64,000 bases of DNA from an uncultured Collinsella sp. GTDB lineage: Bacteria; Actinomycetota; Coriobacteriia; Coriobacteriales; Coriobacteriaceae. Within the stretch, counting starts at the first letter, position 1; every line of letters begins with the position of its first letter. Shown piece by piece: positions 8,561 through 16,856 of the stretch. The position numbers and the translations under genes are program-made. The notes beneath the pieces are model-generated. The model did no database searches, was not told where the DNA came from, and saw nothing but the letters and a program-made list of their open reading frames with translations. The stretch is from assembly GCA_900556415.1 (NCBI GenBank), contig USOU01000004.1, positions 52,026 to 116,025 on the forward strand. Reading direction: 5' to 3'.

Positions 8561-9691
8561 CTAGCAGTCGATGACGTGCAGGTCGTGCGATGTCTTGGTG
8601 AAAGGCTCGCAGCCGTTCTCGGTGACCACGCCGTAGTCCTCCAGGCGCACGCCGCCCACGCCGGGCAGGTACACGCCGGGCTCCATGGTGATAACCGAGC
8701 CGACCTCGATAATGTTCTTGCTGCGGTTGAAGTTGGGCAGCTCGTGGATGTCGATGCCCACGCCGTGGCCCAGACCATGGTTGTAGTAATCGCCGTAGCC
8801 GGCATCGCCGATGATCTTCTTGGAAAGCTTGAAAATGTCGTTGCCCTCAACGCCCGGATGGATGGCGGCGACGCACTCCTCGTGTGTACGGCGCACGAGC
8901 GCGTACAGGTCGAGCTGCTCCTGGGTAGGCTCGCCCATCACGACGGTGCGCGTCATGTCAGAACGATAATCGCAGTAGCCCGCGCCGTAATCCATGAGGA
9001 CGAAGTCGCCCTTCTCGATCACACGGTCACTCGGTACGGCGTGCGGGTTGGCGGTGTTGGGACCGCTCGCCACAATAGAGCCAAAGGCCAAGCTGTCGGC
9101 GCCGTTGGCGAACATAAAGTTCTCGAGCTCGTTGCGAACCTGCTTCTCCGTCATGCCGGGCTTAATAAAGCCGAGCATGTGCTGGAAGGCGGCGTCGGTG
9201 ATCGACTGCGCATGGCGCATGAGCTCAATCTCCTCGGCGTCCTTGATAGCGCGCATCTTACGGATGTCGTCATGCATCAGCGGCAGCATGCAGGCAACGG
9301 AGCGGTCCTCCAGGCCACGTTGGATGCCCTGGTAGAAGTTAATCTGCATGTCATCCTCGACAGCGCAGACGCGGCACTTGGTGGCCGCGATCTTGCCGGC
9401 GACCCAGCCGGGAATGGTGCCCTCGTCCATGTCGTAGACCCAGGGGCTGCCGGCGGGCGTGTTCTCCTCAAAGCTGTTGAGGTAGCGCGAGTCGGTGTGG
9501 AACAGGCACAGGTCTGCCGTAATAAACGCGGCGTGCGGGAACTCGAAGGTGTAGTCGAAGACGCCCTTCACGCCCGTGAGCCAACGAAGGTTGGCCTCGT
9601 CGCGCACCACGATGGCATCGTAGCCACGCTCGACCATCAGGGCACGGACACGCTCGATACGACCGGCAGGACCGGCAGCAAACTCAGACAT
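8561..9691 (-). CDS. M24-family Xaa-Pro aminopeptidase/dipeptidase
   Basis: Metallopeptidase of 376 residues: an N-terminal creatinase-like domain (1-~135) followed by a pita-bread catalytic domain. Dinuclear metal ligands are visible in [16 protein letters not shown] (two Asp), [12 protein letters not shown] (His), TMEPGVYL (Glu) and VRLEDYGVV (Glu). It should cleave X-Pro peptides in the cytoplasm; whether it acts as an aminopeptidase (PepP) or a prolidase (PepQ) cannot be decided. The ATG at 9691 is preceded by AAGGAA. Proximity to efp is common in Gram-positive bacteria. Confidence 0.93.
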   Translation of the reverse strand: MSEFAAGPAGRIERVRALMVERGYDAIVVRDEANLRWLTGVKGVFDYTFEFPHAAFITADLCLFHTDSRYLNSFEENTPAGSPWVYDMDEGTIPGWVAGKIAATKCRVCAVEDDMQINFYQGIQRGLEDRSVACMLPLMHDDIRKMRAIKDAEEIELMRHAQSITDAAFQHMLGFIKPGMTEKQVRNELENFMFANGADSLAFGSIVASGPNTANPHAVPSDRVIEKGDFVLMDYGAGYCDYRSDMTRTVVMGEPTQEQLDLYALVRRTHEECVAAIHPGVEGNDIFKLSKKIIGDAGYGDYYNHGLGHGVGIDIHELPNFNRSKNIIEVGSVITMEPGVYLPGVGGVRLEDYGVVTENGCEPFTKTSHDLHVIDC

Positions 9692-9717
9692 GCAGTTTCC
9701 TTTCTTGATGTCCTCAA

Positions 9718-9787
9718 TAAAAGCGGGACGGGCCCAATCGGCGCACGGAACCGCGAACGATTCGCAACCGATAAAACCCGTCCCCCA
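9718..9787 (-). terminator. Probable terminator after the aroB-like gene
   Basis: Outer arms GGGGGACGGG (9776-9785, minus sense) and CCCGTCCCGC (about 9725-9734) enclose a secondary hairpin and are followed by TTTTATTG on the minus strand. This ends the alaS/mltG/aroK/aroB side before the M24 peptidase. Confidence 0.6.
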
Positions 9788-9820
9788 ACATGATACGAAA
9801 GACGATGGATGTCAATAAAC

Positions 9821-10930
9821 TTAGAGAAGTTCCTTGCGAGAAGCCAAATAGGCTACTGTATGGCGCTCGAGGACATCGTCGTCCAAGGCGTTAAGACGAA
9901 TGGCGCCAAGTGCCGCGGGCAGCGGCAGCATCGTGCGATTGGAGCGCGCGAACTGCTGCCTGCGGAACTCCGCAATAAAGTCCGCCGGTTCAAGGTCGAA
10001 GGCGAGCTCCTCGATTCCAAAGTCCTCTAGGCAGTCATCAACCTCAAAGACGTAATCGATATCGAAGTCGCAGGCATCGTGGGCCAGGCGCGCCTCAAAG
10101 CGCATGCCCTCGGACAACAGCTGGTAGGCAGGGACCTGCGCCGCGGCATTGCCCAGGCAGACGCGCAGCGTACGCTCCCCCGTCTTGCCAAAATCGAGCG
10201 CATGGCGAGCGCTCGGGTTCGTGGCCATAAGCACGTCCTTACGGGCGGTCTGGGACCACTGCACGGCATTGACGAGTGCAACTTCCTCGCCGGCAAGAAT
10301 CTCAGGAACCGTCTCGGAGAACTGGTTCCAGCGCGACTTGCTGCTCGAGAGCATAGTGCCCACGAGCACCGCATAGCCAAGCTTAAGGTCCTCGGGGCCG
10401 GCCTCGCGAACAAGGTCCAGATTGCACACGACCAGACCGGGCTCGGGGCGTACCGCGATGGCGGGCAGCGCGTGGTCGCCCGAAGCGACGAGCGGCTCCA
10501 TCGTCGTGGCGACCGTGAGCATGGCGTCGAATGTCGTCGGCAACAGTGCGCACTCGGTACGACCGCACCACTGGTTGGCGCACCAGCAAACAACCGAGCA
10601 GGTTGCGGCATCGCCAACGGCAACAACCAGGTCATCGCAGGTAATAACGTTAGCCGACAGCGCGCCAAAGACGACATCGGCATCGGACAGGGTGGCGCCA
10701 TCGGGCGAAACCTCAAGCAAAAGCTGCGAAACGGCAAAGCCGGCATCGACCAGCGCATGATCGACGACCTCACCAAAGCGCTCGGACACGGCTGCATTCC
10801 AAACAACCATCGCTCGCTTGGGCTTGCCCACAGCAGAGGCAAACATGCGCGACAGTTCCTCAAACGCGCCAAGCCCGACACGAACATCGACACTGCGGTT
10901 TTGGAAATTGATGAGTTGACGGCGAATCAT
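9821..10930 (-). CDS. Degenerate 3-dehydroquinate synthase-like protein (AroB family)
   Basis: 369 residues, the usual AroB length, directly behind aroK with an ATGA overlap that fixes the start at 10930. AroB normally uses NAD and a divalent metal to make 3-dehydroquinate in the shikimate pathway. Family landmarks remain only as a ghost. The NAD loop reads VAVGDAATCSV (~103-113) instead of GGG-x-x-x-D. LLPTTFDAML (129-138) matches the IPTT segment, but the following conserved Gly-Gly-Lys is gone. The LNFGHTxGHA metal-ligand motif reads LDFGKTGERT (245-254), without histidine, and the HGE-x-V histidine is replaced in LLSEGMRF. All metal ligands I can place are missing, so catalysis by the standard mechanism is doubtful. 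Reading frame and composition look intact. Confidence 0.75.
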   Translation of the reverse strand: MIRRQLINFQNRSVDVRVGLGAFEELSRMFASAVGKPKRAMVVWNAAVSERFGEVVDHALVDAGFAVSQLLLEVSPDGATLSDADVVFGALSANVITCDDLVVAVGDAATCSVVCWCANQWCGRTECALLPTTFDAMLTVATTMEPLVASGDHALPAIAVRPEPGLVVCNLDLVREAGPEDLKLGYAVLVGTMLSSSKSRWNQFSETVPEILAGEEVALVNAVQWSQTARKDVLMATNPSARHALDFGKTGERTLRVCLGNAAAQVPAYQLLSEGMRFEARLAHDACDFDIDYVFEVDDCLEDFGIEELAFDLEPADFIAEFRRQQFARSNRTMLPLPAALGAIRLNALDDDVLERHTVAYLASRKELL

Positions 10931-11460
10931 AGCAATCCACGCTCCAAAAGCATCTCGGCACAAAGGTACGAAACATCCTCAAAGGACTTATTGCGGATAT
11001 CGAGGGTAAGATCGGCCGCCTGGCGATACAACGGACGACGATGCTCAAAAAGCAGCGCCGCGTGCTCGGGCGAACGGAAATCAGGTCGGGTATCGGACCG
11101 GCGAATCTGGCGCATCGAGTCCTCAAAATCGCCTTCGAGGTACACACAGGTACCCATCTGGTGCATGAGCTCGATGTTTACCGGCGTCTCGACGATGCCG
11201 CCCCCACACGAAACCAACAGGCTGCGCTCGCTTCGAAGCGAACGAAGCGCCGAGGTCTCGAGCTCGCGGAAGCGCTCCTCGCCCTCGGTCTCAAAGATCT
11301 CGGTCACCGACTTGCCGCAACGGCGGACCACCAGGCGATCTGTATCGATAAACCGACGCTTGAACATGTTGCCGACGTTACGCGCGAGCGTCGATTTGCC
11401 CGCTCCCAAAAAACCGATAAAGAAGATGTGGTCGCAGCCGTGCTTGATGTGCTGGGACAT
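10927..11460 (-). CDS. aroK: Shikimate kinase
   Basis: Phosphorylates shikimate to shikimate 3-phosphate, 177 residues. Walker A is GFLGAGKST, the shikimate-contacting Asp is in FIDTDRLV, the FRELE arginine is present, and the SCGGGIVE Walker-B-like glycine motif follows. The LID-like region contains TRPDF and the C-terminal helix has RRPLYRQAADL. Unlike its neighbour aroB, all key residues look intact. It overlaps the aroB-like start by 4 bases, so the two should be translated together. Confidence 0.93.
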   Translation of the reverse strand: MSQHIKHGCDHIFFIGFLGAGKSTLARNVGNMFKRRFIDTDRLVVRRCGKSVTEIFETEGEERFRELETSALRSLRSERSLLVSCGGGIVETPVNIELMHQMGTCVYLEGDFEDSMRQIRRSDTRPDFRSPEHAALLFEHRRPLYRQAADLTLDIRNKSFEDVSYLCAEMLLERGLL

Positions 11461-11468
11461 AACGAGAC

Positions 11469-11966
11469 CTATTCCTCGCAGGGAAGGTCGCGCAGGGCCC
11501 GGCGCTCAAAAATACGGAAGATCTGCGTATACCACAGATCTTGGGTGGCTTGCGGCTTGACCAGAATGGTATCGACGCCGGCAAAGTTTCCGCTCCACAC
11601 GTCGGTGTACAGCTGATCCCCGATCAGTACGGCCTCGTTAGCCGTGGCACCCAGGCGCTTAAGGCCCGCTTTGAGGGCAAAGGGCGCCGGCTTCATGGCA
11701 TGGCTGATGGCCTCGAGCCCCAGCTCGCGCGCTGACGCCATAACCTGGTCGCGATGCCAGTTGTTGGACACCATGCACAGCTTAAAGCCCTTGGCATGGG
11801 CGGCCTCGAGCCAGGCAGAGACCGCAGCGGGTACCTGCTCGGTATCACGCGGCACCAGGGTGTTATCGCGATCGAGCAGAATGGCGCGCTTGCCGTCGGC
11901 CCAGAGGGTATCGAGGTCGATGCGATCGACCGAGGCAACATATCGTTTGGGGCTAAAAATCCTCAT
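11469..11966 (-). CDS. YqeG-family HAD phosphatase
   Basis: About 165-residue HAD-superfamily hydrolase of the YqeG (IIIA) type, an assumed phosphatase of unknown substrate. Motif I is LLDRDNTLVPRD (nucleophile and acid/base Asp) and motif II Ser is in MVSNN. The motif III Lys is in AMKPAP and motif IV is VLIGDQLYTD. The ATG at 11966 is two bases after the mltG stop; a TTG at 11978 would overlap mltG instead. YqeG often sits beside aroE/aroK and ribosome-assembly genes. Confidence 0.88.
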   Translation of the reverse strand: MRIFSPKRYVASVDRIDLDTLWADGKRAILLDRDNTLVPRDTEQVPAAVSAWLEAAHAKGFKLCMVSNNWHRDQVMASARELGLEAISHAMKPAPFALKAGLKRLGATANEAVLIGDQLYTDVWSGNFAGVDTILVKPQATQDLWYTQIFRIFERRALRDLPCEE

Positions 11967-11968
11967 GA

Positions 11969-13324
11969 TCAATTCCAAGACTGTTGATGCTCTTCGTAGG
12001 TCTTCGAGAAATACTCCTCGTCCTGCGTAATGTAGAAATACAGGTCATCGGAGTCGGTCGGCTCAAGGGTGGCCTTGAGTGCCTCGAGCGACGGAGAGCA
12101 AATGGGCGTGGGCGGGAGGCCCTCGTGCTTATAGGTGTTATAAGGGCTATCACTCTGCAGGTCGTCAGCGGTAACCTCGCCACCGGTGACGTACATCATG
12201 GTCGCGTCGCTGTTAAGGTAGCGCAGGCCATCGAGCTTGCCGGCCAAGCGGTTGTAGAAGACCGAGGCCACGTGCGCGCGCTGGTCGGCGTTGAGACCCT
12301 CGCGCTCGACGATGGAGGCAAGATTGACGATGTCGTAATCGGACATCTCCACGCCGTAGCGCTCCTTGATCTTTGCCTCGCAGCTGGCAAAATCGAGCGA
12401 TTTATACTCGGCGTTAAACTGGTCGAGCATGGCGCGAATCACGTCATCGGCGCTCGGGTCCTTACCCAGCGAATAGGTCTTGGGGAACAGGAAACCCTCG
12501 AGCGAATCGTTCGCGGCGTCTTTAAGGAAAGCGTAATCATTCACGTAATTGCTCGCCTTGGCCTGGTTAAGGAAGTCTTCCTTAGAAATGCCGTCGTACG
12601 CCTTGGCGACGCGGTCGGCGACCTGATCGACCGTCAAGCCCTCAGGGATAGTGAGCGCATCGGAGCCGGCGTTGGGACCTTCCATAAGCTGCTGGACGAC
12701 CTTAGTCGCGTCCATGAGCGTGGTAAACGAATACTTACCCGGCTTGAGAGACATATCGGCGTTAAGCTTTTTGACCGCAGCGTAGTAATCCTTGGGATTC
12801 TCGACGATATGGTTCTCGGAGAGGATCGAGGCGATGGTGTCGCCCGAAGCGCCTTCGGGAATCGTGATAGTAACTTGCTGACCAGCTTCAACGTTCGCGT
12901 CCCCACCGGCAATGAAACCCTTGACGGCCGGAACGACAAAGAAGACGATCGCGACCAGCGCAAGTAGGGCAAACACGGCGCCGACAATCATGGGCACCGG
13001 GGAGTTCTTCTTTTGGGCGCTGCGACGAGCTTGGGAGTTATAGCTTGAGCGCGTTGCTGGAGCCACGCGGTGCGTGCCGTGAGCCCGGTGAGAATGACCA
13101 TGAGATTGAGGGGCCTGCGCGCGCTGAGCAGGCGCTTGCTGTTTAAAACGCGTACCACCAGTGGATTGCGCCGTGCGAGCAGCGGGCTGCTGAGGCACAC
13201 GGGCAGACGATTGCTGGGTCGGACGGGCAACAGGCTGTTGGGCCGTACGCCGCGTCGGCTGCGCAGAGCGCGGCACGGGCTGTGGTGTACGCTTCGGCTG
13301 GCGCGGATCGGAAGCACTAGGCAT
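11969..13324 (-). CDS. mltG: Endolytic murein transglycosylase MltG
   Basis: Membrane-anchored lytic transglycosylase that cuts nascent glycan strands, 451 residues. The cytoplasmic N-terminus (~1-108) is low-complexity, rich in Gln, Pro, Arg and Ala. A single membrane helix follows (~111-135, VPMIVGAVFALLALVAIVFF), then a LysM-like segment and the YceG catalytic domain. The catalytic Glu is in NLASIVEREG. VFYNRLAGKLDGLRYL and NTYKHEGLPPTPICSP are typical. The start overlaps the ruvX stop by 8 bases. Confidence 0.95.
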   Translation of the reverse strand: MPSASDPRQPKRTPQPVPRSAQPTRRTAQQPVARPTQQSSARVPQQPAARTAQSTGGTRFKQQAPAQRAQAPQSHGHSHRAHGTHRVAPATRSSYNSQARRSAQKKNSPVPMIVGAVFALLALVAIVFFVVPAVKGFIAGGDANVEAGQQVTITIPEGASGDTIASILSENHIVENPKDYYAAVKKLNADMSLKPGKYSFTTLMDATKVVQQLMEGPNAGSDALTIPEGLTVDQVADRVAKAYDGISKEDFLNQAKASNYVNDYAFLKDAANDSLEGFLFPKTYSLGKDPSADDVIRAMLDQFNAEYKSLDFASCEAKIKERYGVEMSDYDIVNLASIVEREGLNADQRAHVASVFYNRLAGKLDGLRYLNSDATMMYVTGGEVTADDLQSDSPYNTYKHEGLPPTPICSPSLEALKATLEPTDSDDLYFYITQDEEYFSKTYEEHQQSWN

Positions 13325-13745
13325 GAGGAACCTCCTCGTTTTTACGATCGAGCCAGGTCTGCAAGAACAGGCTGGCGGCGATCATGTCAATCTTGCCCCT
13401 CATCTGCTTTTCGTTAAGGCCCTGCTCACGCAGAATGCGCTTGGCCTCTTGCGAGGACAGGCGCTCGTCTTCAAACTCCAGCGGAAGATCGAGTTCGTCG
13501 GCGATCTTTTGCGCCACGGCGGCAACGCGCTCGGCCTGGGGGCCGGGCTCGCCGGCCATAGTCAAGGGACGTCCGCTTACCAGGATGTCGGGCTCATAGT
13601 CCTCGACCAGGTAACGAAACGTCTTGGCCATACCGGTGACCTCGGCAGCCGGGAGCACCTTGACGGGCATCGCCATCTTGCCATCACGGCTCGAGACAGC
13701 AATGCCAATCCTGGTCTCCCCTATGTCCAGTGCGAGCGCGACCAC
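13317..13745 (-). CDS. ruvX: Holliday junction resolvase-like protein RuvX/YqgF
   Basis: 142-residue RNase-H-fold nuclease, implicated in 16S rRNA 5' maturation and possibly Holliday junction resolution. Conserved segments are LALDIGETRIGIAVS (first catalytic Asp), VSGRPLTMAGE, FEDERLSSQEA and KIDMIAASLFLQTWLD. The start is a GTG at 13745. It lies between alaS and mltG in the order alaS-ruvX-mltG, common in Gram-positive bacteria, with an 8-base overlap into mltG. Confidence 0.94.
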   Translation of the reverse strand: MVALALDIGETRIGIAVSSRDGKMAMPVKVLPAAEVTGMAKTFRYLVEDYEPDILVSGRPLTMAGEPGPQAERVAAVAQKIADELDLPLEFEDERLSSQEAKRILREQGLNEKQMRGKIDMIAASLFLQTWLDRKNEEVPHA

Positions 13746-13762
13746 AGCGGCTACCTAGATTC

Positions 13763-16420
13763 TTAGGCGCCGAGCGCGGTCTTGGCGGCCGCGAGGGCAT
13801 CGGCGATACCGGCGGCGTTCTTGCCACCGGCCTGAGCCATGTTGGGACGGCCGCCACCGCGGCCGTCGACCAGGCCCGCGATCTGCTTGATAACGTTGCC
13901 GGCGTGGAAACCGGCCTTGACGGCGTCATCGGAGCCGGCGGCGAGCAGGGCCGGGGTGCCCTTCTCGGTCACGCTGGCGACGACGCAGGCAACAGGGCCG
14001 GCGACCTTCTGGTGCACGGTATCCCAGACGTTGCGCAGGTCGGCAGCCTCAAGGCCCTGGAGCTCAGCGACGACGAGCTTGTAGCCATTCAGCTCGACAG
14101 CACCGTCGATGGCGCTGGAAATGGCATCGGAAGAGCCACCCGTGAGCGCCTTCTTGAGCTTGTTGGAAGTCTCGCGCAGCTCGGCCTGCAGGTTCTCCAC
14201 ACGGGCGGGAACCTCGTCCACGCGGCACTTGAGCGCAGCAGCGGCGGCGTCGACGAGCGCCAGACGGTCGGCCATATAGTCGAGGGTGCCCTTAGAGGTC
14301 ACAGCCTCGATACGGCGGACATTGGAGCCCGTAGAGGACTCGGAAATGATCTTGAACAGGCCAATCTCGGCGGTGTTGGCGGCATGGGTGCCACCACAGA
14401 GTTCACGGGAGAACGGCTGGTCCTCGGCGCCCACGGAGACAACGCGGACGACGTCGCCGTACTTCTCGCCAAACAGGGCGACAGCACCGGCGGCCTTGGC
14501 CTCGTCGATGCCCATGACGCGGGTCACGACCGGCTTGGAAGCGAAGATCTGCTGGTTAACCAGGTCCTCGACAGCCTTGAGCTGCTCGGAGGACAGAGCC
14601 TCGAAGTGCGTGAAGTCAAAGCGCAGGTGCTCGGGCGTCACCAGCGAGCCAGCCTGGGAGACATGCTCGCCCAGGACCTGCTTAAGCGCGGCGTCGAGCA
14701 GGTGCGTGGCGGTGTGGTTGCGACGCAGGAAACCACGGCGCTCGGCGTCGAGCGTGGCGGTCACGGTAGCACCGACGGCCAGCGTACCCTCGGCAACGTG
14801 GGCGACGTGGGCATACAGGCCGTTGTGGTTCTTGGTGTCGGAAACGGTCAGCGCAACGCCCTCGGCGGAAAGCTTGCCGGCGTCACCCTGCTGACCGCCC
14901 ATCTCGGCATAGAACGGGGTGCGATCGAGCACGACCTCAACGTCCTCGCCGGCGGAAGCGGACTCGACAGACTCGCCGTTGCGCACGATGGCGACAACCT
15001 TGGCGCCATCGATCACATCGTTGTCATAGCCGTCGAACTCGGTCGCGGCGACCTTGTCGGAAAGCTCGACCCACACGTCGTTGAAGCTGCCCCAGGCATC
15101 GCCCTTGGCGTTGGCGCGAGCGCGGGCCTTCTGGTCCTCCATGCAGGCGGTGAAGCCGTCCATGTCGACGTCATGGCCAGCAGCGCCGGCAATCTCAACG
15201 GTCAGGTCGATGGGGAAACCAAAGGTGTCGTGCAGCTTAAAGGCAACGTCGCCCGGAAGGACAGCACCCTCGGCGAGCGCGGCCAGGGCCTCGTCTAGGT
15301 AAACGCGACCGTTGTCGAGCGTCGTGGAGAAACGCTCCTCCTCGGAAGCGACGATGCCCTTGACGAGCGCGACGTTCTTGAGCAGCTCGGGATAGGCCTC
15401 GCCCATCTGGGCGTTGACCTCGTCGATAAACTTGGTCAGGAAGGCACCCTCGATGCCCAGCAGGCGGCCGTGGAACACGGCGCGGCGGAGCAGGCGGCGA
15501 AGGACGTACTCGCGACCCTCGTTACCAGGCAGGATGCCGTCAGAAATCATAAAGTCGACGGCACGGGAGTGGTCGGCGATGATGCGCAAGGAGCGGCTGG
15601 CGCCGGTGTAATCGTCGGCGTCATAGGTCTTACCGCTGATCTCCTCACCGAGCTTGATAAGGTGCTGCATCAGATCGCCGTCGTAGTTGGCAGTCTTGTG
15701 CTGCATGATGGCGGCCATGCGCTCCAGACCCATGCCCGTATCGAGGTTGCGGTGCGGCAGCTCCGGCATGGAGCCGTCCTCCTGGCGGTCGTACTGGGTA
15801 AACACGAGGTTCCAGAACTCCAGGAAGCGGTCGCAGTCGCAGCCGGGCTTGCAGTCGGGGCTACCGCAGCCGACCTCCTCGCCCATGTCAAAGTAAATCT
15901 CGGAGCACGGACCGCAGGGGCCGGTGGGGCCAGCGGCCCAGAAGTTGTCGTCCTCGCCAAGGCGGGAGATGTGATCCTCGGCAACGCCCAGGGAGCGCCA
16001 CACGTCATGGGTCTCGTCGTCCTCGGTAAAGACGGTGAAGTACAGGCGGTCGAGCGGCAGCTTGAACTCCTTGGTGATGAGCTCAAAGGCCCAGCCGCAA
16101 GCCTGCTCCTTAGAGACGCCGCCAAAGGAGAAGTCGCCGAGCATCTCGAAGAACGACAGGTGACGGCCGTCCTCGCCGATGCAGTCGATGTCGTTGGTGC
16201 GGACGCACTTCTGGCAGGAGATAGCGCCGATCTCCTTCATGGTCTTCTTGCCCTGGTAGTACTCCTTAAACTGGTTCATGCCGGCGTTGGCAAGCAGCAG
16301 CGAGGGATCGTCGGGAACAAGAGACGAAGAAGGATAAAGCTTAAGACCGCGCTCCTCAAAGAAGTTGAGGAACTTGGAGCGGATCTCGGCCGTAGTCATT
16401 GACGGGTAGTCAGCACTCAT
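13763..16420 (-). CDS. alaS: Alanine--tRNA ligase
   Basis: Class II synthetase of 885 residues charging tRNA-Ala. The N-terminal catalytic domain starts with the typical TTAEIRSKFLNFFEERG. The editing domain holds the zinc site NHTATHLLDAAL plus CGGTHAANTAEIG, and a C-terminal DHHA1/C-Ala domain closes it. A longer frame upstream exists, but GAGGAG in front of the ATG at 16420 and family alignment fix the start there. A good promoter lies at 16467-16494. Confidence 0.97.
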   Translation of the reverse strand: MSADYPSMTTAEIRSKFLNFFEERGLKLYPSSSLVPDDPSLLLANAGMNQFKEYYQGKKTMKEIGAISCQKCVRTNDIDCIGEDGRHLSFFEMLGDFSFGGVSKEQACGWAFELITKEFKLPLDRLYFTVFTEDDETHDVWRSLGVAEDHISRLGEDDNFWAAGPTGPCGPCSEIYFDMGEEVGCGSPDCKPGCDCDRFLEFWNLVFTQYDRQEDGSMPELPHRNLDTGMGLERMAAIMQHKTANYDGDLMQHLIKLGEEISGKTYDADDYTGASRSLRIIADHSRAVDFMISDGILPGNEGREYVLRRLLRRAVFHGRLLGIEGAFLTKFIDEVNAQMGEAYPELLKNVALVKGIVASEEERFSTTLDNGRVYLDEALAALAEGAVLPGDVAFKLHDTFGFPIDLTVEIAGAAGHDVDMDGFTACMEDQKARARANAKGDAWGSFNDVWVELSDKVAATEFDGYDNDVIDGAKVVAIVRNGESVESASAGEDVEVVLDRTPFYAEMGGQQGDAGKLSAEGVALTVSDTKNHNGLYAHVAHVAEGTLAVGATVTATLDAERRGFLRRNHTATHLLDAALKQVLGEHVSQAGSLVTPEHLRFDFTHFEALSSEQLKAVEDLVNQQIFASKPVVTRVMGIDEAKAAGAVALFGEKYGDVVRVVSVGAEDQPFSRELCGGTHAANTAEIGLFKIISESSTGSNVRRIEAVTSKGTLDYMADRLALVDAAAAALKCRVDEVPARVENLQAELRETSNKLKKALTGGSSDAISSAIDGAVELNGYKLVVAELQGLEAADLRNVWDTVHQKVAGPVACVVASVTEKGTPALLAAGSDDAVKAGFHAGNVIKQIAGLVDGRGGGRPNMAQAGGKNAAGIADALAAAKTALGA

Positions 16421-16466
16421 AGAGGGAATCTCCTCGGTTTCACATCGAAACAGTTCAAACGTAACG

Positions 16467-16494
16467 ATATTACCATCCCGCCGCGCCTGTGCAA
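16467..16494 (-). promoter_or_regulatory. alaS promoter
   Basis: On the minus strand TTGCAC (16489-16494) is spaced 16 bp from TAATAT (16467-16472), about 47 bases upstream of the alaS ATG. The -35 overlaps the T-tract of the preceding terminator. Confidence 0.65.
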
Positions 16495-16522
16495 AAAAGA
16501 GGGCCGCCAAACAGCGACCCTC
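16492..16522 (-). terminator. Intrinsic terminator upstream of alaS
   Basis: Minus-strand stem GAGGGTCGC / GCGGCCCTC with a 6-base loop, followed by six T residues. It would stop transcripts arriving from the sigma/AI-2E operon about 290 bases after that operon's last stop codon. Such transcripts would therefore run antisense through the small gene at 16617-16856. Confidence 0.8.
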
Positions 16523-16616
16523 CAGCGAAAGTGCACGTTATTTAGGACTGTGCGATCCTTTGAAATAAATGGATTTAGTAAAATACCATATAAGAATCAT
16601 CCGGAAGGAGCGACCG

Positions 16617-16856
16617 ATGAATACCAAACGATTTATCCTGAATGCACTTCTGGTAGTAGCGCTTTTAGCGCTCTTGGCCTTCTCCCACTGGTATTCAAAC
16701 CAACCAGCATTTGGCTACGTATTATATGCAGTAACGTCCGGCGATAAGGCTTATTGCCCTCTACGCGCAATTGACATCCTCTATTTCTATGTAGCCGGCC
16801 CCTTATCAATCGCTTTACTTGTGTTTCTTGTCTTTTACAACATCAAGAAACGCTAA
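16617..16856 (+). CDS. Small two-helix membrane protein of unknown function
   Basis: 79 codons from an ATG preceded by a good GGAAGGAG site (16602-16609). The protein has a short basic N-terminus (NTKRF), a hydrophobic helix (~7-24), a loop with Trp, Tyr and Cys residues, a second helix (~57-75) and a KKR end. No family recognised. It is visibly richer in A+T than its neighbours, the only plus-strand gene between about 3.1 and 29.9 kb, and its last 42 bases overlap the 3' end of the convergent AI-2E transporter gene. An upstream TTGAAA (16560-16565) with TACCAT at 18-bp spacing could be its promoter. Probably a recently acquired gene. Confidence 0.6.
   Translation: MNTKRFILNALLVVALLALLAFSHWYSNQPAFGYVLYAVTSGDKAYCPLRAIDILYFYVAGPLSIALLVFLVFYNIKKR

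Noticed and set aside
13730..15298. 522-codon open frame antisense to alaS
   Set aside because: Antisense shadow; the translation is a Gly/Leu/Val-rich mirror of alaS.
16421..16510. 30-residue N-terminal extension of AlaS
   Set aside because: The extension overlaps the alaS promoter -10 box and has no family similarity; GAGGAG points to 16420.
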